From: Sulfurimonas sp.
Lineage (GTDB): Bacteria > Campylobacterota > Campylobacteria > Campylobacterales > Sulfurimonadaceae
Direction of reading: 5' to 3'
Assembly: GCA_030949945.1 (NCBI GenBank)
Contig: JAUZRZ010000007.1
Coordinates: 1 to 64,000 of the forward strand
DNA: 64,000 nucleotides
Under the pieces are notes generated by a model that ran no database searches, had not been told where the DNA came from, and was given only the letters and a program-made list of their open reading frames with translations. A program made the translations under genes and the position numbers. Positions 47,065 through 58,197 of the stretch are shown here, in pieces; positions within the stretch are counted from its first letter, which is position 1; each line of letters begins with the position of its first letter.

Positions 47065-48133
47065 TTTTCTCTCACAAAAGTTCTAATTTCTTCATCTATC
47101 ATAAAAACATCATCTATAGTTTTTGCACCTTGAGTAAACTTCTCATAAGCATTTATTATATTTTTAGAAATATCCATAAAACCTATCTTTTGAGCTGATA
47201 AACAGTCTCGTATTGCTGCCTCATTTGGCTGCGTTTACAATGAGACCTCGCTCTGGATTTTGCAACAACTCATCTCTTATCTCCCAAATAGGGTATCTAT
47301 CACATGTGATTTCTCTAAACTCTAGAGAGCCTGTTTTAACTAAATCAACATGCTCTAAAATGTTCTCATCCATTTTTTTATTTAGAGCAAAAGCTATAGG
47401 GAGCTGCATACTTGCATTTGCAAAATGTGCAGTAGTTGATGCCATCCTTAAAGTCTATAAGTGCATGAATAAGTGACTTTGTCTCTATAATGGCGTCGTA
47501 TTTACCCTCACCAAAAAGCCAACGAGCTTCTAATAGCTCAAACATTTTATTGACCATGGTTGCGGAGTCTATTGTTATTTTTTGTCCCATTGACCAGTTT
47601 GGATGTTTTTGAGTATCTGCCAATGTTGCATTTTGAAGTTTTTTTATATCCCAGTCACGAAAGGCACCGCCTGAAGCAGTTATTATCATTTTTTTGACGG
47701 GTCTGTCTTGAAGGAGGTACCATAAACCAAAATGTTCACTATCTATGGGCTGAATTTTTGACATATCTATAAAAGAGCCAGCTGCCACAAGGGATTCTTT
47801 GTTTGCTAAGGCTATTTGTTTACCACAAGAGAGAGCTTTAAGAGTTGGGCGAAGTCCTAAAAATCCCACAAGAGCATTCACAACTAAGTCGCTTTGTGAA
47901 TCTTCTATTACTTGAAGAATAGCCTCTTCTCCTGCATAAACGCAGGGGTGATTTACTTTTGGTATATCTTGTGTATCTGCTACAACCACTACTTTTGGAG
48001 AGTGCTCTAATATCTGCTCGTTTAATATTTTAATGTTTCTTCCAGCTACTAAAACTTCGACATCTATGCCAAACCTTTTAGCAACTTTAAGACTATTTAC
48101 CCCGATAGAGCCAGTTGAGCCTAAAAGTACCAA
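47061..48133 (-). CDS. dxr: 1-deoxy-D-xylulose 5-phosphate reductoisomerase, frameshifted
   Basis: [54 protein letters not shown]. Confidence 0.94.
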
Positions 48134-48889
48134 CTAGACTAATCCTCGAAGTAGTACAAGCATAACGATTCCACCAAAGAGATAACCATCTATTCGGTCG
48201 AGTATGCCTCCATGTCCAGGGAGTAAGTCACCGCTGTCTTTTACACCAGCACTGCGTTTGAGTGAAGACTCAAACAGGTCGCCAAATATTGAACTCACTG
48301 CTACGGCAAAACTCACAAAAAATCCAACCATAAAATCAACTACCCCAAGACCAAAAAATGCACCACCGATAGTTGCAATAGCAATACCACCAACTACACC
48401 CTCCATAGTCTTGTTTGGGCTTGTCTCGCAAAACTGAGTTTTTCCTATGCTTTTACCTACTGCATATGCACCTACATCTGTTAAAGCAACAACTGCGAGT
48501 AGCCATAAAGGGAGAAAAACACCATACTCTTGATAAAGAGTAAATATAAAAAGTATACCAGCAGTTGGATATATGAAAGGGAAGAAATCCCTCCACTCTA
48601 TTTCTTTGTTAAATGCAACGGCACTAGCATAAGCCACACCTGCTAAAACAAATAAATCATCACCATATGGATAAACTCCTGCAACTAACCAGAGTCCAGC
48701 GGCAAATGGAAGTAGTCCATCATTCTCAACTCCAAAAAGCTTTATGGCTTCTTTAAACGCAAGGAAATAAACCCCACCAAAGACTAACCACATAAGAAAA
48801 AAGTTATCAATTAGTCCTATTATAAAAACAGCTGCTAAAAGTGCAAAACCTGTTACTATTCGCTCTTTGTGCTCTTCAAACATACTCAT
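48134..48889 (-). CDS. cdsA: Phosphatidate cytidylyltransferase
   Basis: SSIFGDLFESSLKRSAGVKDSGDLLPGHGGILDRIDGYLFG. Confidence 0.96.
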   Translation of the reverse strand: MSMFEEHKERIVTGFALLAAVFIIGLIDNFFLMWLVFGGVYFLAFKEAIKLFGVENDGLLPFAAGLWLVAGVYPYGDDLFVLAGVAYASAVAFNKEIEWRDFFPFIYPTAGILFIFTLYQEYGVFLPLWLLAVVALTDVGAYAVGKSIGKTQFCETSPNKTMEGVVGGIAIATIGGAFFGLGVVDFMVGFFVSFAVAVSSIFGDLFESSLKRSAGVKDSGDLLPGHGGILDRIDGYLFGGIVMLVLLRGLV

Positions 48890-48948
48890 AAAACTTCCTA
48901 GATATAATTTATAAAATTATTATACCCTTTTGAGAGTATAAAGAAACT

Positions 48949-49395
48949 TTACTCTTTATCATCCTTGCAGTGTTCTGCAAATCGTGAGAGTAAAAAATCA
49001 ACACTCTCTAAAATCTCACTATCAAGTTCATCTAAATCTACATCTATAAAGTCATTATCTGCATAAGTAAGTGCAAAAGTAGCACTCTTGTCCGCTCGAA
49101 ATGTCTGTACCTCTTCACCAAGAGCTAGTTTTACATAGACATAATGTGTCCCATCATCATCTAACTCTTCAAGTGCGACCATAAGAGTTGGGCTATCTTG
49201 TGCCTCTGTGTTGATACCTAAACCTTTAAGTGTTTCATACATTTTCTTTTTTATCTCTTGAAGAGTCTCAGGTTTTAAAAGGGAAACATCATTTTTAACA
49301 TATACATTTGCTTTTTCTAAACCTGTAAGTGTCCAAAAACCTGCTGCGTTTAAACTGACTACTGCTACAAATATGAGTATAAAAAATGTTTTCAT
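48949..49395 (-). CDS. Exported hypothetical protein
   Basis: Signal peptide, 148 aa. Confidence 0.55.
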   Translation of the reverse strand: MKTFFILIFVAVVSLNAAGFWTLTGLEKANVYVKNDVSLLKPETLQEIKKKMYETLKGLGINTEAQDSPTLMVALEELDDDGTHYVYVKLALGEEVQTFRADKSATFALTYADNDFIDVDLDELDSEILESVDFLLSRFAEHCKDDKE

Positions 49396-49822
49396 TCTTT
49401 CTCTCCATACAAAGCAATAGCATTATCTAAATTTTCAGCAAAATGTTTCTTTTTTATGTAGCCAGTTGTATCTAAGATAATACTCTCATCTTTAGGGTTG
49501 ATAAAAAATACTTTTGGAGTGAACTGTGTTTGAAACTTACTTGGGAAAGTCTTTATATCAAACTTTTTATCTACAACAAGTGTTACCACCTCTGTTTGGA
49601 GGCGTGATTTTAGGAGTGAAGAGTTGAGTGTTTTTCTCTCAAATTTACGACACCATGGACAGTAGTCAGCACCTAAAACCATCATAAGCAGTTTATTTTC
49701 TTTTTTTGCTTTACTTAAAGCTGTATTATAGTCTCTCTCAAAACCCATCTCTTTGGCAAATTCATCAACATTTGCACCAAAAAGTGTAAGGCTTAAAAGT
49801 AGTAAAATTATTATCTTTTTCA
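49392..49822 (-). CDS. Periplasmic thioredoxin-fold protein
   Basis: Signal peptide; LMMVLGADYCPWCRKFERKTL. Confidence 0.8.
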
Positions 49823-49863
49823 TATTGTTCTCCATTTGTTTAATTTTAAGTATATCTAAATAT

Positions 49864-50052
49864 TTATTTCTTGGGTGATTGGACTTTATTTGCTCTATAG
49901 ACTGTATAGTTTGGTTTTTTAGTATTTGGTCCTCGTAGCATTGGGTCAATTTTGTCAAGGTCAAGTTTCTCTGCTTGTTTTTCATAAGGCATTCCAAAGA
50001 AAAAGAAAAAAAAGTCCCAAATACCTACAAAAAACATACGAATATATTTCAT
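49864..50052 (-). CDS. Small hypothetical protein
   Basis: 62 aa MKYIRMFFVGIWDFFFFFFGMPYEKQAEKLDLDKIDPMLRGPNTKK. Confidence 0.55.
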   Translation of the reverse strand: MKYIRMFFVGIWDFFFFFFGMPYEKQAEKLDLDKIDPMLRGPNTKKPNYTVYRANKVQSPKK

Positions 50053-50066
50053 AATTAATACACCTT

Positions 50067-50516
50067 TTATTTAAATGTCATAAGAGCATAGCCATCATTC
50101 TGGTATCTAATGGTATCCAAAAAACTATTTGGCGAAATATGGATAAAGGGAAGTACATCCTCTTTTGAAATCGCATTTTTAGCTAAAGACATAGCACAAA
50201 CAGTAATAGCTACATTTTTTCTTTTGCTAAGTAAAAGAAGATACTCTTGTGCTTTCTTAATCTCTTGCATCTCTTCATCAGGGACTATTAACTCATAGTT
50301 CTCTGAACTCATAGCGACACATGAACCATGAAGAGTAAGTGCGACATCAACACTCTCCCCATTTTTTTCAAACATATCTATAGTTTTGCCAACAAGCCAC
50401 ATACGAGTTTTTATGTACTCAGCATCACTCGCACTACAATCAAAAACAACCTTGTGATCTTTTGCTTGAAGCATAAGGACAGATAATATACTAAGGAGTA
50501 AGATGATTTTTTTCAT
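50067..50516 (-). CDS. Exported DsrE-family-like protein
   Basis: Signal peptide; HKVVFDCSASDAEYIKTRMWLVGKTIDMFEKNGESVDVALTLHGSC. Confidence 0.65.
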   Translation of the reverse strand: MKKIILLLSILSVLMLQAKDHKVVFDCSASDAEYIKTRMWLVGKTIDMFEKNGESVDVALTLHGSCVAMSSENYELIVPDEEMQEIKKAQEYLLLLSKRKNVAITVCAMSLAKNAISKEDVLPFIHISPNSFLDTIRYQNDGYALMTFK

Positions 50517-50633
50517 TGGATTATTCCTGCTTTCTTTTAAGTTTTTTTAAAATATAAAAGTGTAAAGTAACACTTAACGATTGTTATTATATGATATAAT
50601 TCTTAAAATTAAATAATTTTCTAAGGTGAGTGT

Positions 50634-51308
50634 ATGGAGTATAAAATATCGGAACTTGTTGCAAAGACAGGTGTGCCAAAGTCGACTATTCTTTATTATA
50701 TAAAAGAGGGCTTGCTCCCTGAAGCGAAAAAAGTAAAAGCAAATGTGCATAAGTATAGTGATGAACACCTAGAGCTTATTAAATATATAAAATATATGCA
50801 AGAGAATATGGGAAGTACAAATGAAGAATTAAAATCTATTTTGACAAAGAAAAATGCCTCTTTTTCTAGCTCTTATACTATGCTTGCACCTCTGATGAAT
50901 ACACTTAGCGGTGAGATTAGTGGCATGAAATATTATACACAAGAGGAGTTTAGTAAGCATTTTGATATAGATAAGAAAAGGCTTGAGGGTTTAATGCAAG
51001 AGGGCATCGTTATCCCTATACAAAAAAATAGACTAACAGATAAAGATGCCGCACTTGTTCATCTTGTAGAAGAATTTTTATCCCTTGGTTTAGACTACTC
51101 CATACTTAAAGAGTATGTAAAACAAGCAAGGGTTCTTTCTAGACTTGAACAAGAAATGCAGGAGCAGCTGTGTGGTATGAGGAATGAAGAAAACTTCTCT
51201 ACTCTGTGGAGGCTTATGTTTGAGACACTCTTTAATGCAAAAGAGTATATTTTTAATCGTAGTACATATAAAACACTTGTTGAGTCAATAAAAAAAGAGT
51301 TAATCTAA
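50634..51308 (+). CDS. MerR-family transcriptional regulator
   Basis: YKISELVAKTGVPKSTILYYIKEGLLPEAKK. Confidence 0.9.
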   Translation: MEYKISELVAKTGVPKSTILYYIKEGLLPEAKKVKANVHKYSDEHLELIKYIKYMQENMGSTNEELKSILTKKNASFSSSYTMLAPLMNTLSGEISGMKYYTQEEFSKHFDIDKKRLEGLMQEGIVIPIQKNRLTDKDAALVHLVEEFLSLGLDYSILKEYVKQARVLSRLEQEMQEQLCGMRNEENFSTLWRLMFETLFNAKEYIFNRSTYKTLVESIKKELI

Positions 51309-51613
51309 ACTTTAATATCGAGCTTATGAATAGGTTCTTCTTCTTTGTTCTCCTCGTCCTCTTCTTCAGGCTTAGGACTTCTCTGATTTTCCCTATCTGC
51401 TTCATCCCGAGTATGCTCTTTGTCTTCATCTACCTCTCTATTCTCTTCAGTTGGGCGAACCTTTAGTACTTTTTCATCTTTTTCTTGTACTTGTGCTTGA
51501 GCGACCATATTTTGAAAATCGACACGGTTTTGATTTGCATTTTGAGTAGAAGCTACCGCTGGTGTCATTTGATTTGTAAAGATTGTGCTTGCGACGGGTC
51601 CAATAGATGCCAT
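51305..51613 (-). CDS. Acidic hypothetical protein
   Basis: 102-aa ORF with Glu-rich C-terminus. Confidence 0.5.
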   Translation of the reverse strand: MASIGPVASTIFTNQMTPAVASTQNANQNRVDFQNMVAQAQVQEKDEKVLKVRPTEENREVDEDKEHTRDEADRENQRSPKPEEEDEENKEEEPIHKLDIKV

Positions 51614-51615
51614 AA

Positions 51616-52944
51616 CTAACTCCTTGTGTCTATCTCAATTGTTTTATATTTATTGTAAAGTACATTTGCACCATGCTGGATGGTTACTTCTCTACGAGGA
51701 GTATAATCGACCAAATACTTATCTTGTGAAGTTGTTGTAAAATCTACACAGAGTCTTGCTGCTGATTGGATGATGTTTTGAGGTAGACTTTGCTTGTCTG
51801 TTGTGATGATGACATGGCATGAAGGGCGATCTTTTAAGTGTAACCAAATATCTTTGGCTCTTGCATTTTTAAGTAAGGCGATATTTCCTTTTTCATTTTT
51901 CCCTAGTTGTACTTTATAACCCTCTATCCAAAAACTCTCAATGCTATCATTTACTTGTATCTTTTTTGTTTGTACTTTTTTTGGGAAGAGAAGTTCTATC
52001 TTTGCCACATCTGTTGCCATTTCTACTGTGTGTATAAAAAGTTTGAGGTGTTGTATCTTAGAAGAGAGTGACTCCTCTTCTATATGTAAGTGTTTAGCTT
52101 TTTGTTTGGCTTTTTTACTTCGGCTAAAGAACATATGACTCACAACAAACGCAGTAGGACAAGCCTTGTCTATATGTAACTCTATTTTTTCTCCATCATA
52201 GTCTTCTAAAAGGAGTTTTTTTGAGTAGGGCTTGAAATTTTCTACATTTGAGAGCATGAGATTTCCATAATGCTCATTTTTTTTGGCTAGTTCTTCTAGA
52301 CTCTCTTGTGAGTCTAACTTCTCATAAAGTTTTTGAAGTTTTTTGAGTTTTTTATTTAAGAGGGCTACTTTTTGCTTTTTAAGGTTTGCGAGTTGTGCGT
52401 TTTGCTCATTTGTATAGACAGAGTATAAAAACTCCTCAACACTCTCTAGTGGATACTCTTTTGCAACAAAAGGAGCATTTGGCACATCAAGAAGTTTTTG
52501 CCCTACTCGTACCTCACGAAATGATGAGTAAAGGTCAACATGACGCAGAGCTTCTAGGACAATATTTTGCTCATCAAGAATGATAACATTTGTGTACTTT
52601 CCTGTAAATTCTATCTGCAAGTACGTAATTTCTTCTTTATAAGCAGAAGCCATAGAAGTTTTCATACGGATGATTTTATCATCGTTAAGGAGTTCTATAT
52701 GTAAAATATTTGAACGATTAAAATGTTTAGCGATAAGAACATCAAAAGGAGCATTGTAAATTTTTGAACGAGGATACTCTTCACACTTAAACATACTAGA
52801 GTTTGAACGAGACATATTAAAGTAAATAGCATCTCTTTTGTCAAAAACAATTTTTAAAATAGTATCGCTGACTCTATGCACGGCAGATATTTTGTTAAAC
52901 TGCTGTAAATAAGTAGTAATTTGGCGAAGATGGGATAGTTTCAT
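51616..52944 (-). CDS. NFACT/RqcH-family protein
   Basis: LIAKHFNRSNI; NARAKDIWLHLKDRPSCHVIITTDKQ. Confidence 0.88.
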   Translation of the reverse strand: MKLSHLRQITTYLQQFNKISAVHRVSDTILKIVFDKRDAIYFNMSRSNSSMFKCEEYPRSKIYNAPFDVLIAKHFNRSNILHIELLNDDKIIRMKTSMASAYKEEITYLQIEFTGKYTNVIILDEQNIVLEALRHVDLYSSFREVRVGQKLLDVPNAPFVAKEYPLESVEEFLYSVYTNEQNAQLANLKKQKVALLNKKLKKLQKLYEKLDSQESLEELAKKNEHYGNLMLSNVENFKPYSKKLLLEDYDGEKIELHIDKACPTAFVVSHMFFSRSKKAKQKAKHLHIEEESLSSKIQHLKLFIHTVEMATDVAKIELLFPKKVQTKKIQVNDSIESFWIEGYKVQLGKNEKGNIALLKNARAKDIWLHLKDRPSCHVIITTDKQSLPQNIIQSAARLCVDFTTTSQDKYLVDYTPRREVTIQHGANVLYNKYKTIEIDTRS

Positions 52945-52995
52945 GTTTTTATTATATCATAGAGAATTAGATTTAATACAAAGGAAGCAAAGGCT

Positions 52996-53883
52996 ATGTC
53001 ACATGATCATCAGCATACGGTAGGTAAAGATATAAAACTCAAGCGCCTAGTTTGGGCAATCAGTATTAATGTTCTCTTGACTGTTGCACAGATTATAGGA
53101 GGAGTGCTCTCTGGTAGTCTTGCACTCATCGCAGATGCATTACATAACCTTAGTGATGCCATCTCTTTAGTCATCGCATTGATTGCGAGAAAAATCTCAA
53201 CTAAAGAGAATGATGCCTTTATGACCTTTGGTTATAAACGAGCTGAAACATTAGCTGCATTTACAAACCTTATAACCTTAGTTTTGGTAGGCTTATATCT
53301 TATATATGAAGCTTTTTGGCGTTTACATGAACCTCAGGTTATAGAAGGTTGGATGGTTGTAATTGTAGCAGCAATAGCACTTGTTATAGATATTGCAACA
53401 GCATTTCTTACATACTCTATTTCTAAAGACAATATGAATATAAAAGTAGCATTTTTGCATAATGTTTCTGATGCACTTGCATCTTTAGCTGTGATGATAG
53501 CCGGTGCACTTATCATTTTGTATCAGTGGTACTTTGTAGATACCTTACTTACACTTCTCATCGCCTCCTATGTACTTTATCAAGCATATACTATGTTACC
53601 AAGTGTCATAAACATACTAATGCAAGGGACACCAAAAGAGATAAAAATACAAGATGTTATAGATAGACTTGAAGGACTTGATGGGGTGCAAAATGTTCAC
53701 CATTTACATATTTGGCAACTAGATGAGCATCAAAATGCACTTGAAGCTCATATAGTACTAGAAGATATAAACGAGTTGGAAAAGCTCAAAGCCATTATCA
53801 AAGCAGAGCTATATTCTCTTTATAAAGTGCAACACTCTTCTTTGGAGTTTGAGACTAACTTTTGTAATGTTGAGCATTGTTAA
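52996..53883 (+). CDS. Cation diffusion facilitator transporter
   Basis: GSLALIADALHNLSDAISLVIALIARK; NVSDALASLAVMIAG; VQNVHHLHIWQLDEHQNALEAHI. Confidence 0.93.
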   Translation: MSHDHQHTVGKDIKLKRLVWAISINVLLTVAQIIGGVLSGSLALIADALHNLSDAISLVIALIARKISTKENDAFMTFGYKRAETLAAFTNLITLVLVGLYLIYEAFWRLHEPQVIEGWMVVIVAAIALVIDIATAFLTYSISKDNMNIKVAFLHNVSDALASLAVMIAGALIILYQWYFVDTLLTLLIASYVLYQAYTMLPSVINILMQGTPKEIKIQDVIDRLEGLDGVQNVHHLHIWQLDEHQNALEAHIVLEDINELEKLKAIIKAELYSLYKVQHSSLEFETNFCNVEHC

Positions 53884-54437
53884 TTTTGTACTTTTTTTAA
53901 TGTTGGTATGTTTTTAGAACAGTGAATATAGGCCTCTTCAACCTCGACTAGAACCCATGTTACTTGTACTTGAGGAAGTGAACTTATGGACTCAGTTACC
54001 TGAAGAGACTCTTCTTTAGTGAGATGTTTATCAAAATCTTTAGCATCAATTATTGTTGCTTTTCCATTTATATGTAGACCAGTTTGAGTCTCAAAAAAAT
54101 CAATAAAAAGCATACCTATATGCCCGTTTTCTGAAATGTTTCCAAGCGAAGCCATTACACCGTTACCGTTGAACTCAGGATAAATGAGTTTTTCTTTACT
54201 AAGCACTGTAACAAATCCCTCTTGTCCAGCTCGAAAAGAGCTGTCGCTCTCTCCGTTTTTATCGGCAGTAGCTATAAAGAGCATAGTCTGTTTTTTAATA
54301 AAGTTTTTCATAATATCAGTGATATATGAATAGACCTCTCTCTTGTAAAAACCTTTAGCATTCTCTTGTGTATCATATTTTTTTTGGAGTAAATGTTCTC
54401 CTTGGCATCCTGGTAGTTGTTGTGAGTTTTTTATCAT
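53880..54437 (-). CDS. Pyridoxamine 5'-phosphate oxidase-family protein
   Basis: TMLFIATADKNGESDSSFRAG; GHIGMLFIDFFETQTGLHINGKATI. Confidence 0.82.
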   Translation of the reverse strand: MIKNSQQLPGCQGEHLLQKKYDTQENAKGFYKREVYSYITDIMKNFIKKQTMLFIATADKNGESDSSFRAGQEGFVTVLSKEKLIYPEFNGNGVMASLGNISENGHIGMLFIDFFETQTGLHINGKATIIDAKDFDKHLTKEESLQVTESISSLPQVQVTWVLVEVEEAYIHCSKNIPTLKKVQN

Positions 54438-54493
54438 ATATAGCCTTTTGATAAGGGAAAATTAAATTTATCTAATTATGCCCTTTTAGCTAT

Positions 54494-54925
54494 TTACTCT
54501 TCTTTCATTCTTTGTGCTAGATAGTCTGCTGTTGGAGCATCTACGGAGTTTACATGTAAAACAATCCACTCTGGTGTTTTACGTATAAAGTTGAGAATCT
54601 TTTTAAAATCTCCATATTTTTTCCACTCTCTACTACTATGTTCAAGGTCTGATAAAAAAATATCGTGAGCTGTTTTGTGCATCTCATACTTTGGAAAATT
54701 ATACTTTAGCATTAAACGTTCTTCATTTGCAAAATGCTTTTTTACATGCTCAACATACTCGAGAAGTTTTGCTTCAAGGGCATCTGTTGGTGTCTTTTGT
54801 ATTTGACATTGTGTTGCAAGTTTATCAATTTCATTTAAAATTTTTATCTCACTCTCATGTGTTTTTTGCATCTCTTCAACACTCATCTCTTCCACTTGTT
54901 CTGCATAGATTAGACCCATCTTCAC
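54494..54925 (-). CDS. Bacteriohemerythrin-like protein
   Basis: YVEHVKKHFANEERLMLKYNFPKYEMHKTAHDIFL ... EWIVLHVNSVD. Confidence 0.85.
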   Translation of the reverse strand: MKMGLIYAEQVEEMSVEEMQKTHESEIKILNEIDKLATQCQIQKTPTDALEAKLLEYVEHVKKHFANEERLMLKYNFPKYEMHKTAHDIFLSDLEHSSREWKKYGDFKKILNFIRKTPEWIVLHVNSVDAPTADYLAQRMKEE

Positions 54926-55016
54926 CCCTTTGTTTTTTATAGTTTAGCACAAGATTAGAATTTTATCGGTGATATATGTCAAGAAACTGGATATAATTTA
55001 GAATAAAGGGAAAAAT

Positions 55017-56228
55017 ATGAATAAAATATATATTTTAAAACAGAAAATATTTGATAATCAAAATAAAATATTTGCATATGAACTTGTTTTTAAAGATAGT
55101 GAAAACAAAACCACAAAACTCTCAAGTAAAGTAACAGATACTTCTAAACTTATTATGAGTTCTATCACAAGTACCGAGTTAGATAAACTTTTAGGGAAAA
55201 AAGTTGTGGCACTGATTAATGTAGATGAAACTATTTTAACTAAAGGTATCTTAGATGTACTAGACAAAGATAGGTTTATTTTAAATATCCTTGAAGACAT
55301 CATCCTTACAGAAGAAGTCATTGGAAAAATTGTACAGTATAGGAAAAGAGGCTTTAAACTTTCTATAGAAAATTTTGACTCAAGTGCAAAAATGATAATA
55401 AAATTTAAGAGGCTCTTTAACTATATAGACATTATCAAAATGGATGTCTTAAGTTCTGAGGAGAAAAATCTTCAAAAAGTTATGAAAAAATTTAAAGGAA
55501 CTAGGATTAAGCTTCTTGCCCAAAATATTGAAACAAGAGAAGAATTTCACAAATATTTTGAGATGGGATTTGATTATTTTCAAGGATATTTTTTAGATAA
55601 ACCTGAAGTTATTGAGATAGAATCCATCAAAGAACCTGCCCAATTTATAATATTACAGTTAATTAAAATTATAAAAGCTAACGACACAACCGAAGAATTG
55701 GAATTTTTCATAAAACAGCAACCTGACCTCTCTTTTAAACTTGTTCAGTTTTTTAATAATGCTAAAAATATGGATGTGAAGATAGAATCAATAACTCAAG
55801 TCATTACACTTATGGGAAGAAATAAACTCTTACGATGGCTTATGGTCTATCTATATTCAGAAGTATCAACAAATCCAGCTTCACAAACACTACTTGAACT
55901 TGCGATAAAAAGAGCGGAGAGAATGGAGAGCGAAGCAGATGCAAAACATAAGGATAAGGCTTACCTAGCAGGTATGTTCTCTATGCTAAGTTCAATTTTT
56001 GAGACAAATATTCAAGAGCTTATGCAACGTGTAAATATGGATCAATCTATCACATCTTTAGTTTTGGAGAAAAAAGGTATTTTTGCATCTTCACTAATGA
56101 GAGCAGAGGAGGCTGAAAAAATTTACCTCAAAAAAATAATGATGGCAAACTTTGAAAGACTTAGTACTTCTGACTTAGTTTACACTCTCGAAGATGGTGG
56201 AATTCATATAGATAAGGATGGGTTTTAA
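55017..56228 (+). CDS. EAL-HDOD (YuxH-like) signalling protein
   Basis: Degenerate EAL then HDOD region SFKLVQFFNNAKNMDVKIESITQVITLMGRNKLLRWL. Confidence 0.85.
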   Translation: MNKIYILKQKIFDNQNKIFAYELVFKDSENKTTKLSSKVTDTSKLIMSSITSTELDKLLGKKVVALINVDETILTKGILDVLDKDRFILNILEDIILTEEVIGKIVQYRKRGFKLSIENFDSSAKMIIKFKRLFNYIDIIKMDVLSSEEKNLQKVMKKFKGTRIKLLAQNIETREEFHKYFEMGFDYFQGYFLDKPEVIEIESIKEPAQFIILQLIKIIKANDTTEELEFFIKQQPDLSFKLVQFFNNAKNMDVKIESITQVITLMGRNKLLRWLMVYLYSEVSTNPASQTLLELAIKRAERMESEADAKHKDKAYLAGMFSMLSSIFETNIQELMQRVNMDQSITSLVLEKKGIFASSLMRAEEAEKIYLKKIMMANFERLSTSDLVYTLEDGGIHIDKDGF

Positions 56229-56241
56229 CACGAAGTTTGAT

Positions 56242-58197
56242 TCAAAAAGATTTTACTTTGTATCTACCTAACTTTTTTTGATGTGTATCAATAATATGAA
56301 CAGCACATGCTAAACAGGGGTCAAAAGAGTGCAGTACCCTCAACACTTCGAGAGGTTTAGATCTGTCTTGGATTTTTAACCCTATAAGTGCTTCTTCATA
56401 AGAACCTCTTTTTCCATCAAAGTTTTTTGGAGTGGCATTCCATGTGGTGGGTGCGATGACTGAAAAGTTTTCTATTTTTGCATTTTTTATATTTATGAAA
56501 TGAGAAAGTACACCTCGTGGAACTTCAAAAAAGGCTCTTCCTTTTGCTTCTTTTTGCAAAGAATTAAAGTCATACTTGACACAAGTGTCTGTGTCGTAGT
56601 ACTTTACATTTTGAATCAAATTTGACATAAGTTTAAAGATATACTCGCATACATATTGAGTCTCTATCGCTCTAGCGGCATTTCTCCCAATAGAAGTTGA
56701 TAAATCTATAAGTTCTAAATCGCTCTTTTTCAAAAACTCATCTACAAATGATTTTATCAAAGAATTTTTGTTGCTGTAAGTGATTAAAAGTCTTGCAAGA
56801 GGTCCAGTTTCCATAGTATTTCCATCGTAACGCGGTGCTTTTATCCAAGAGTATTTATCATCATTTTTATCTGTTTTTAAACTACCATCATCATTTAAAT
56901 CAGTATAACAGATTTCGTTTTCTTCTCCATCACCACTATAGGTACCTGGTCAAAAGAATGCCAACCATCAGAAACCTAAAGATGACTAATGCAAGGCAAA
57001 AGTGCAGAAGGAGCTACTAGTAGCTTCGAGTACTTTTAACGAAGTCAGTAGTTGTCTTGCCAGCTTTTAGGTTTCTCCTACGGGCGAATAGAGAAATATC
57101 CTATTGTGTCGTTAGATTTCCCTTGAATTAGCCAGCCAGTTCTGCGAAAAATCTGCCTAACACTAGAAACATTTCTCTATTCGCTGATGAACGGTGATGG
57201 CATTCTTTGACCAGGATACTTTCTGCCATAGGTCTATCTCTTCAAAGTTATTTTACTCTCATCAAAATTCTCTATATTTTGAAAGTCGTGATTGTAAATT
57301 ACCCCAGAACTAAAAAGGTTTTCCTCTCCCTCGAACTCATAACCGCCAACTGCTAAAAAGTTCCCATTTGCACGACCCATACCTGCTTTAATCTCATCTC
57401 TATATGCCATTGTTAAAAGTAGGGCATCTGGAATATAAGCACGGTCAATAAACTCTTTTGCCTCTTTGATGATAAAAAGGTAATCGTTTAATCTTTGAGG
57501 GTTTAGCATATCCACTACACTTGTGACACCTCCTACAACTATGCTTTGAGGGTGTGGTGTCTTTCCTCCAAAAATAGCTACAGCCTTACTAATATTTGTC
57601 TGAAATTTTAGAGCTTCAAGATAGTGAGAAATCATAATCAAGTTTTGTTCAGGTGTCAACTTGTACTCACCATGTCCCCAGTAGCCATTGGAAAATGGTC
57701 CTAGTTTCCCTGCTTTTACAAAGTTGCCCACTTTTTGTAAAACAGCTTCATAGTGAGCCTCAGAATTTCTAAAGGGGTGTGCATGGTATTTATAAGCTTC
57801 TTCTTGTGTTGATTTTGGATTCGCTTTTAAAGCACTTGTCACATCCACATAATCAAAAGAGTGAAGATGATAAAAGTGGACAACATGGTCTTGAATAAAG
57901 AGTGCCATTGCCATCAAGTTTCTAATGATCTCCGCATTTTTAGGTAGTTGTAGAGAGTAAGCATCTTCAACACTAGAGACTGCTGCTCTAAAATGCGAGT
58001 TTGTACAAACACCACAAATTCCTACCAGCTAACAGCCCAGCATCTCGTGGATCTCGACCTTTTAAAATTATCTCTATTCCTCGAAATAGTTGTCCACTTA
58101 CCCAAGCTTCTTGTACTACACCATCTTCATCCACTTCAATCTCAGCTCTTAAATGCCCTTCTATTCTTGTAATAGGGTCTATGACTATCTTTTTCAT
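56242..58197 (-). pseudogene. [NiFe] hydrogenase large subunit, interrupted by a 271-bp element and carrying 1-nt frameshifts
   Basis: N-term IDPITRIEGHLRAEIEVDEDGVVQEAWVSGQLFRGIEIILKGRDPRDAGLLAGR; frameshifted RICGVCTNSH; C-term FDPCLACAVHIID. Confidence 0.93.
56945..57215. mobile_element. 271-bp MITE-like element inserted in hydrogenase large-subunit gene
   Basis: Terminal inverted repeats CCTGGTCAAAAGAATGCCA / TGGCATTCTTTGACCAGG; inner stems GAAACCTAAA/TTTAGGTTTC and GCGAATAGAGAAAT/ATTTCTCTATTCGC; no ORF. Confidence 0.85.
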
